Source: Aphanomyces cochlioides
Taxonomy: Eukaryota > Oomycota > Saprolegniomycetes > Saprolegniales > Verrucalvaceae
Length of the DNA stretch: 64,000 nt
Direction of reading: 5' to 3'
NCBI GenBank assembly: GCA_019828595.1
Contig: JAHQRK010000007.1
Location: forward strand, 434,001-498,000
Part shown: one piece after another, positions 51,723-64,000 of the stretch
How positions within the stretch are numbered: the stretch's first letter is position 1
Layout: the number at the start of each line of letters is the position of its first letter
Translations under genes and position numbers: made by a program
The notes under the pieces: generated by a model
What the model was told of the DNA's origin: nothing
Seen by the model: only the letters and a program-made list of their open reading frames with translations
The model's database searches: none

Positions 51723-53561
51723 GTGCTACGTTGCTTCCCCCACTGCTGCCCTGAGCACACGGAATCACCATTCTGCGCGTCGTCTCTCGCTGTCTCCGTG
51801 GCTGGAAGTCTCGAGCTGATCGAGAAATGTCGGGTCTTTCTGCGGTTTGAAGCATCGTACGAGCCTGGGGTGGTCTGCGGTGGCTTTGTGGATGCACTCG
51901 CTATTGAGCAGTCGCTGCGATCCGAGTCAAACCCACGCGGTGAATGGATTCCCACGCAGCCAGTCATTGAACACGATCAGGTCATCTTTGAATTTCGAGC
52001 TCAAGCTGATGGCGGATGGAACTACCGCTGGCTTGGTGGCTCTTCCACGCAGCAACGGCGGTGCTGGCACTACATCAAGGTAGGGGAGCTTTCTCGCGTT
52101 TTGGTCGTCTCAGCTTGCTCTAGGCTTATGTCTGCTATCCATCCAATCGCCCAGATAGACTTCGAGTCATAGCTGTTGTCAGATCGCCTCCGTTTGTCGT
52201 AATGTCTTACCGCCGGGCGTGTAAATCCTGCCAAAAGAAATCAAATGCAGAGCCCATACTGTCTGCAACTCATCGGGAAGCTTGTGAGTGCGAGGGCATG
52301 TACAGATTGACGGACAGCGCGTTGGATGATATTATTTCAAGCGGGACAACCGAGAGGATGATTCATCCCGATCTTGGCTCGACTATACATACAATTCAAG
52401 ATCGAAATCCTCGGGAAAAGGAATATCACTTGGCTGCTTTGTATATGACGCTTAAATTCGCAACGATATCACCAGCTGTGGCAGAAGAGCTTTCAATCGT
52501 AGCCAACAAACTCACTGACACCGGAAGCAAGGAAATCTGGCTCCCCATAGCCACGGCCTCGTCGTCAAGCCCTCACGAGATGCAATGCCTTGATATTTTC
52601 CTCGCCCTCTTCAGGTCCCGCAATTCACTGGATGTCTTCCTCACGAAGAATGCACAAGCTATCCTGGACCAAAATCGCTTGCATGAAGTTTATGAAGAAT
52701 GGCTCAGCGTCGCCTACGACACCATTGTCTACTCAGCCCTCCGTGCTAAAGATATTATCCCAGAATCCTATTTCACCGCCCTCCTTCACGCTCACAGGGC
52801 GGTCGATCCTACGTTATTTACAGACAACCAGGTTGTATCCGTCGGGTTTGAAGCCTTTGTAGCCCAGCTTCGCGAAATCTACTTGGTTGATTTAGCAGTT
52901 GTTACTCTGTGCTAATTTTATATCTTAGGCTCTATCGTACCGTCCTCCTGAGATTCCGTCGCCAGATTCCACATTGGACGGCTTGTGGATATGTGCCCTT
53001 GATGCTTCTCAAGTCGAGCTCTGTTCTCTATCTCCAAGTTTACTTACTGTTCTCCGTGGTTTAAGTATGGGAATGCGGTTTCACTTGCGTCTGTCGTCCA
53101 AGTCTTCATTGTTTGTACGCTCCTTCATCAACGAACGACTTCTAACAATTTTGTAGATTCGCTCTGACATTGCTCTGTTTTCCACGATCTGGTCTGAGTT
53201 TATTCTGGATGGAGCCCCTCGTGTTTTGCGTGTTTTCCCCAATGGTGAGTCGACCATGACAGCATGCGGTGGTCACATGTACGGCGACTATGTTGGATTG
53301 AATCAATACCCCGGTCCAGTACAAATATGCCTCTACTTCTGGCCAACAGAACACGAGAAAAATCGCACTTGTTACATCCTTCAAGTGGTTTTCCAGCCCG
53401 TGAAGCACACTATGCTTGTCTGCCATGTCCAAGTTGCATCGTCAAGAAGTCTGATAGAGCAACACGCGTGTATGTCTGCAGCCGAGCGAATTGCCTCGTT
53501 TGATCAACACGACAGCACAGTGGTGATGAAATTTTCAGCAACATATCAAAGGGGCGCTTAA
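51723..53561 (+). CDS. Multi-exon gene of unknown family
   Basis: Consecutive protein-like segments on one strand: CGGFVDALAIEQSLRSES and IEHDQVIFEFRAQADGGWNY; a donor GTAGGG at 52080; MSYRRACKSCQKK with a cysteine-rich start, then a helical part (KEYHLAALYMTLKFATIS, NAQAILDQNRLHEVYEEWL); SPDSTLDGLWICALDASQVE; then IRSDIALFSTIWSEFILDG and VCHVQVASSRS, ending in TAA at 53561. Several 40-60-nt gaps fit introns (for example ending TTGTAG before IRSDI), but the 52080 junction does not keep the frame. No domain recognised. Confidence 0.5.
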
Positions 53562-54224
53562 GCTATCGTGTTAGCCTAGCCCCTTGGAACTAGTCAACTC
53601 ACTAGCAGGGGAAAATAACTCATGTGAATAACGACGACGAGGGCATTCTCCTTTGCCACAGGACAAGGGATCGGTTAGTGGGGGAAATCAATGAGATGTC
53701 AAACCGAGGCCTAGACTGATTGCCCTGCTATAGAAAACAAATTTTACCAAGGTTCATGCTTTATACACATTTACTGGTATGCTATGAATTGCCTTCTGTC
53801 TCATACCGTTTTGAATAACATTCCGGTTTTGTCACTTTGTGACCAAAAGTTGGGTCTTTAAGTTCCTAAAGTGCGATTCACTTGAGAACGGTCTTCGATG
53901 AAGCTCCATGTGAAGCCGTCCGTCCGTGCGACAAAATCAATCGGCGAGAAAGATCTTGATTAAATATAGACTAATAACTTTTAGTCTTCTCGTTGAGTCA
54001 ACATCGTCATATTAGGAAATAGATGGAGGAGATTACTTTGCTGGCCAACCATAATGATTGGTAGAATACAGTAAATGTTATCGATATCCTTCCAGTCAGT
54101 ACACAATATCAGAGAAACTTGGCCACTCTACTGGCACTGGGACTAATCAAGAAACGAGTGTTGTTTGGTGTTGTTGAAGGTGTTGGTGTGTAGGGATAGG
54201 AGTAGAGTGCGCCCTCAACACTTT
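53562..54224. other. Spacer
   Basis: No gene or repeat recognised. Confidence 0.4.
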
Positions 54225-54571
54225 ACACTGCACAAACACTATACAAAATTATACGTAAAGTAATGTAAAGTAATTCTTACTTTTCATTTCACCATATATT
54301 TTTGAGGATGAGCACAACAAATTTTTCCGCACTTCAGATATGTGGTTCAATTTGGTGCAATAGTTATGTCTCTAAACCACCATAACCATGGTCTCGGGTT
54401 CGATCCGATCGATGGCGATGACGATTCAGAGTCCATCAACTACTTCCTCTGAGCCCTGACAAGGTGACGAAACTTGTCCAGCTCTACATGAACTCTCATT
54501 TCACTACATGCGATGGCGTCGTAGATGTCATGATGGGTTATGAAAGCGATGCTTGTGAGAGTGATGAATAA
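54225..54571 (+). mobile_element. hAT transposon relic, copy 2
   Basis: The frame 54455-54571 reads PDKVTKLVQLYMNSHFTTCD and an acidic end, the same hAT tail as at 9.24-9.40 kb. Upstream blocks (ACTTTACACTGCACAAACAC, TAAGTAATTCTTACTTT) also match. The rest of the transposase is missing. Confidence 0.65.
54343..54406 (+). other. tRNA-like Pol III promoter boxes inside the hAT relic
   Basis: An A-box-like TGGTTCAATTTGG (54343-54355) and a B-box-like GGTTCGATCC (54397-54406) are spaced as in a tRNA, but no acceptor stem or 7-nt anticodon loop can be folded. It is therefore more likely a tRNA-derived SINE fragment than a tRNA. This stretch has no counterpart in the other hAT relic. Confidence 0.35.
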
Positions 54572-55007
54572 GAAGAGACAAAAGAATGACTTGTGCCAAG
54601 AAGTGTATATTCAAACGAATACTGTACTTTTGCATTTGGTCAGCCTTTGAAGACACACCTACTTGTACACTAACGTGAAGTGAACGTAAAGTAAAATCCT
54701 ACTATACGTAAAGTAGCGAACTCTAGATAGGAGTTTGGGGGTTTCGAAAGGTCGTGATATGTTGGAGCACCAGGGCAGTGAGTGATTCATTTGTTTGATT
54801 GGCTTCGTGAATGAAATAAAATTGCCGAAACGTTCATCTACTATAGTAGATGAAAAACAAGTTCTTGATGGCAGCGAAGTGTCATCTTCCTCAACGGATA
54901 CTAACGACATTCCTTCACCTTGGCGGGAATTGATGGTATTTGGTGCAGAACAAAGAAATTTGTCAATGCCGACAGTATATTAAGAGATGAAGATGTGCAG
55001 AAATGGA
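54572..55007. other. Spacer 3' of the ISWI gene
   Basis: Contains ACGTAAAGTA words (54672-54715) like those near 13.73 kb. A 62-aa plus frame (54795-54983) is unsupported. It presumably holds the polyadenylation region of the ISWI gene. Confidence 0.35.
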
Positions 55008-59750
<4,743 letters not shown>

Positions 59751-60463
59751 CACACTTGTCCTCTTGCCGCGCAACAATCTAAATCACAGAATGAAGGCTA
59801 GATAGAGGTCCTCTTGAACTTTATCGAAAATATTGAAAGAAATAATTTATTGAATTCAAAGGGATTTTTAGCCCGCCAAAAATCTTTGGCTCAAATCCAC
59901 AGACACAAAGGCGTCGACCTTCAGCGACCAGAGCCGAGTCGACGGCATCAAGTGTATATAAATGAATTTTCCGTGGAGACGTGATGCAACTACTATTGTC
60001 AGTTTTGTTTCTCCAAGAAGTCGTTGGGTTTTGATTTTCAGTAACCAGCACTGAAAGGTGCACGTCTAGCGAGCGTTTTTGAATTTGGCGGCTCAAGAGT
60101 TTGACGTGGAATGCTTAAAACTAAAGTGGAAAGAGGACGTCTTCATGTGCAAGTATGTGAAAGCAACCAAAGTGCGCTCGGCTTGGTAGTTTCATTGGAT
60201 TAGTTCCAAATGCTACTTTAAATGCTATCCATCAGCAACTTGACAAGCAGAGGCAACCAGGCAGTTGTTGAGTGTTGACCTGTTGAACGGGACTTAGCTT
60301 ATCAAGCCAGGTTCACCAAACTGCTCATGAAGTAGCCTCCGCTGTGAAATATTTAGCGCAACCCCGAAAAAAACAATCGTAGCCACAACTCCCGAATGGC
60401 ACCGCAATGACTACATCAGTCGATCCTTGTCGTCACCACAAGCAGGAATAAGTCGAACTATGC
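59751..60463. other. Spacer upstream of the ISWI gene
   Basis: Holds the ISWI promoter; no gene recognised. The minus frame 60096-59821 is unsupported. Confidence 0.4.
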
Positions 60464-60720
60464 TCAGTCACGATCTACCGCAATGTGGTGTCCATGTGTA
60501 CTTATACATCCTATCACAATGGGAGCAGGTACATCCCCGAGTATAAGGAGTAAGACTGACTTGATAAAAATGCTGTAAGCATTGCGGGAGAGATTGTTGA
60601 GCCCATCACAATAAAGACAGACCCAAGCGATGTACCAATCCCGACTAGGGAGCAGCACAACAGTAAAGCTACCATGGAACCGACGATTTTCTCGAACAAT
60701 GGAAGTGCTTGTAACTTGAG
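60464..60720 (-). pseudogene. Fragment of a second MFS transporter copy
   Basis: LVGIGTSLGSVFIVMGSTIS, then SPAMLTAF and GDVPAPIVIGCI, match the late helices of the neighbouring MFS gene (VIVVSGTISPAMLTALF, GDVPAPIVIGWI). Only about 250 nt remain, with a frame change in the middle. A tandem duplicate has been almost erased. Confidence 0.7.
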
Positions 60721-60872
60721 CAGAGCAAAATCACCTCCACAAATTCCTTTCGAAGAAAACTCCTGACATCACTGTCATGAGCTCATGGTTTCCAGAGACT
60801 GTTGCGAAATGTCGACTTGCCTCGCCAGTGTTTCTGTAGATGACTTTATTGAGAAACGTTGCTACAGTGCCA

Positions 60873-63160
60873 CTACCGACTGCTGCTTCTTCGTTCGACG
60901 CCATGAAATATAAAGCGCAATCGCAAAACAATGATCGTGAAGGCAAATCCAAACATTGGAGTCGACATTGCCATCATCAGACCATCCTTGTCATCTCGAC
61001 TTGCTGGATTCAGTCGGACGATACCATCGATCACGACACTATCGCAATGGGGGGGCTCTCTGTCCTTGATCCATCCGATCACAATTGGGGCTGGAACATC
61101 CCCGAGCAAATTGACCAATACAGAATTGATGCCAGTCATGAGGCCCCGACGGGATGGTTTTACTCCGTGAAAAAGAGCCGTAAGCATTGCAGGGGAAATC
61201 GTTCCGCTCACAACAATAACAACTGCTGTCCATGTGAGGAACCATCCACGACTGGGGAGAGCAATGAGCGAGACACAATGCTGCAATCGCAATAACAAGT
61301 CCCACAAGCAACTGCCGCAAAGCATAAAACTGACGCATGTGCCGTGCACCGTGGCTCGTCTGGTCAAGAAGCAGACTTCCAAGAATCATGCCAGCCAACC
61401 CAGCAACAACTACACAAGGTTATCAGCAAAGAAGGCAGGAATAAAAGTACTTACTCCCTTGAATGCCCAACGTGACGTTCGCATCGGTCTCATCAGCAAA
61501 CACACCAAGGCATGAGCAACGTTGTGAACATGCTCAATCCAGCACTTGCAAACGTAACAGTAGCGCCACCCAAGGACAGCCAAATGAAAATGCTGTCACT
61601 GCACACAGCTTTCAACTCATGCAGGAACGAAGGACTCGCCTCTTGAGGGGAGTCTAGAAGTCCTTGGGATTCACCGGCTTGGTCTTGTCGAGCTGCAGAG
61701 TTGTAAATTGTCGGAATACCAAACAAGCATACGCTGACCAACGGGACCATTGCGATGCCTTCCAATGCAAACACGGAGCTCCAGCCATACTCTGTCGTTG
61801 ACATCACAGACGCCGCAACGCCTCCGCAGAGGCTGCCAATCATGGCACTCACGGTGAAGATGCCAAGCCACAACGTCTGCGAGTTGGATGGAGCATGTTC
61901 GTGGATTAATGGAGGTGCAATGCATTGAAACGTTGCTTCGCCGACACCGCTGAGGATACGACCAGCCAGTAGAAGCTCAGGGCATTTCTAACGGGGTGTC
62001 CCCATCCCAATGGCCGGGATAGGGACAAGGACGAGACTCCTTCTTGCTGTCCTCATCCTCACATTTGCTTACAACGTCCTTATGCCGACTGAACATGGGG
62101 ACGATACCCTATAATAGAACATTTTGATTGGCTTGTCCCAAGCATATATCGAGCGATTATTGGGCGATCCCTCTCGCATTTGAGGATTTTCTTGCGATGG
62201 CCCGTAGGTCGAAGAAGACGACAAAGCTCTGTGCACAGCGTGGCTGCGAGCCACTGAAACGCAGCCCGTGGTTCGGACCAGCCTTCAAGCGACTTCTGGG
62301 ATGCAATTTTTGACGGATTCCATGCTCAATCAAGACCACCTCGTACTCGAAAGGCACTACGAAATCGTTGGAGCTGTATCAGCCATGATGTCAGTAAGTT
62401 TGTGGGCATCTACTGTCAAGCCGAAAGGAACAGGAGAAGCGGTTGCTCCCTCGATGACATCATGGCTGATGCAGCAATGATATATTCCGACCGCTACAGC
62501 CGTCCGTTTGACTGGGTTCCCACATTGCATAGAGAGGACTATGGTTGCAATTTCGTCGTCCCTGTCATCATACTCTTCGCTTGAAGAGGAGGAATTGTCC
62601 GAAAACGGACCCACGTCAAGGTTGACACTCGTTTGAGTGTCGTAAGATCCAACCAACGCATCGCCGGAATTCATGAGTCAGTCTCAAACAACACTTCTGT
62701 TGGGGACGCACCGATTGCTCGAGCGTCTTTCCACAAGCGTCCCAAAGAACAAATGGAAATTTTCTGGCCAATCAAACTCACTACATTTTTAGGGATGGGG
62801 ACAACCGTTAGAAATGCCCTCAAAACTGTTGGCCCTCTTCGACAAGCTACACATGAACACCGCAACACACTAGACGCCAAGACCAAAAGCAATCAGTCGA
62901 AATGGCTTCATGTACAAGGCAAGGTACCCAAAGGTAGGCATCGAGATGGAGTAGCTCGTGATGAACGACGACGACAAGAGGCCCATGAGCGTTCCCATGT
63001 CACTGGAGTTTGTCGCCGTCTGGATGAAGTATTGGAATTGAGCTGGTGCACCGGGGACAATACTGCGATCGAAAATATTCGCAAAGTTGATCAGGCAAAG
63101 CACCGCAATGATCCATGTCGGCACTGCTCGTTCTTCTTTGGCTAGCATCCCGTCTGCCAA
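60873..63160 (-). pseudogene. MFS transporter, Spinster-like, inactivated
   Basis: Start MADGMLAKEERAVPTWIIAV. Helix 1 has FANIFDRSIVPGA, the Spinster-type NYxDR position; then FITSYSISMPTFGYLALYMK, LAGRILSGVGEATFQCIAPP, LWLGIFTVSAMIGSLCGG and GDVPAPIVIGWIKDREPPH. Lesions: TAG in place of the tryptophan expected after FGLGV (near 62871), an 840-bp MITE in an exon, and frame slips near 61505 and 61270. One normal intron remains near 61400-61450 (GTAAGT...GTGTAG). The family carries lipids or organic anions across membranes; this copy is dead. Confidence 0.8.
61980..62819. mobile_element. 840-bp MITE with 3-bp TCA duplication (Harbinger-type)
   Basis: The ends GGGCATTTCTAACGGGGTGT and the inverse of GGGCATTTCTAACGGTTGTC pair over about 30 bp (both run into TCCCCATCCC). 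TCA flanks both sides (61977-61979, 62820-62822). No transposase inside. Insertion splits the MFS exon between ANSF and LLAGRILSG. Confidence 0.85.
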
Positions 63161-64000
63161 TTTTTGAAAGTGGTCAATCTGATCGTCCTTGTGTCAAACC
63201 AACGCTCCTTGCCATCTCCAGCGAGCGTTGATCCGTTGAACTAACTCCATCGTGTTGGCCAATCCGTCGTCGAAGTCAGTTGGATCAGGTGACAACAGAA
63301 CGAAAGTAGCACTTGCCTGGCTCGGGCAGTGGCTCTCCTTGATGGATAACCTTGGCAGATACTATCGACTTCAAAGCCAATGGGAGACACAATAACCAAG
63401 GGGCGCTCAAGCAGAGCGGGTGCATGAGATGCCACCACGATTGACAATTCAATCGCTGTGTAGGACGGTCTTTTGGCTCCATGCCAATATGCATTTGTTA
63501 TCGAACAAGGGTGGCACTCTCTATTGCCCATTCATTCGATACAGTAGGAAAGTCGCGACCAGCACAGAAATTGCATCAGACTTGCAATGCTCCGTGATTT
63601 CGCCAAGCTGCTATCCGATGGATCGACCAAAACGGTGCGTTCGTTGTGGTTTAAGCTATTGCAAACAAAGAATCCTTGGCTCTAAGATACGTTCGTGCAG
63701 CCGGTATATCGGAGGCAGGAAGTTATTCAAGCCTTTTGTTGTAAGGATTAAAAGATGTGCGAAGTTGGGGAAGGGTTTTAGCAACACTTTCTACCAGTGT
63801 GCATTGATGGAGAGCATGTCAACGCGATGAGCGAACCCAGTTTGAGCATGCTCGTTGCTCAGTGGTTGTGCTTGAACCTTTTACCTTGATTGATGATGAT
63901 TGACGCAGAGTCTGTGCAGCTTGCATGTCCGTCATACGCTTTGATTGAAATCTTCTCTTCGCATCCTAAGAATCCAAACCATTCAATCTGCGGGGCATCA
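63161..64000. other. Unassigned right end of the window
   Basis: Minus frames near 63531-63241 (PLVIVSPIGFEVDSICQ) look mildly protein-like but switch frame and match nothing I recognise. No other gene or RNA is seen. Confidence 0.3.

Noticed and set aside
54343..54420. Functional tRNA gene
   Set aside because: Acceptor stem and 7-nt anticodon loop cannot be formed despite the A and B boxes.
59821..60096. 91-aa minus-strand ORF upstream of the ISWI gene
   Set aside because: No motif or conservation sign; lies in the promoter region.

Overview
The window is nuclear DNA from a eukaryote with very short GT-AG introns (about 40-80 nt) and dense repeats. An oomycete, most likely of the Saprolegniales (Aphanomyces-like), fits best. 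The reasons are a FYVE protein of the oomycete type, Crypton tyrosine-recombinase transposons, Ty3/Gypsy, Harbinger, Tc1/mariner and hAT relics side by side, and an oomycete-style initiator next to start codons. This placement is an inference from family content; no rRNA or other phylogenetic marker is present.

1-13.8 kb is a transposon graveyard. A degenerate minus-strand Ty3/Gypsy element (about 0.25-5.03 kb) lies against the 3' part of a FYVE-domain gene. Its order (RNase H, integrase, then gag, protease, RT) is that of an element opened inside RT. Then come nested small inverted-repeat elements (6.1-7.2 kb), a broken IS630-type DD34E transposase, a hAT tail, a Crypton recombinase truncated near an intact two-exon Harbinger-type transposase, and two ORF groups of unknown function.

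14.2-27.3 kb is the host-gene region and the most novel part. Seven small plus-strand genes (66-86 aa) encode one family of single-pass membrane proteins: an N-terminal LRQLSLFDG-like motif, one membrane helix, and a basic tail with RRESTADT...IETPK. Among them lie an alpha/beta hydrolase, an Erg28-like small membrane protein and a multi-pass membrane protein. I know of no described family with this motif.

28.0-37.7 kb carries a large palindrome of about 2.6 kb arms. Each arm holds a 549-aa E2 ubiquitin-conjugating-like protein with a long uncharacterised C-terminal region and an RGG tail. A mariner element sits in the centre, and a third, dead copy of the E2 gene follows outside the palindrome.

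38.3-48.3 kb is a complete LTR retrotransposon with two LTRs and a 4-bp target duplication. Its pol ORF has lost everything between RT and the end of the integrase core yet stays open, it has several antisense ORFs between pol and the 3' LTR, and a 679-bp MITE sits in the 3' LTR. 48.6-50.8 kb is a second Crypton. 51.7-53.6 kb is a multi-exon gene of unknown family. 54.2-54.6 kb is a second hAT tail with tRNA-like boxes.

55.0-59.75 kb is a well-preserved minus-strand ISWI chromatin-remodelling ATPase with an HMG box at each end. 60.4-63.2 kb holds a decayed MFS (Spinster-like) transporter gene, split by an 840-bp MITE with a TCA target duplication, plus a fragment of a second copy. The last 0.8 kb has no supported gene.
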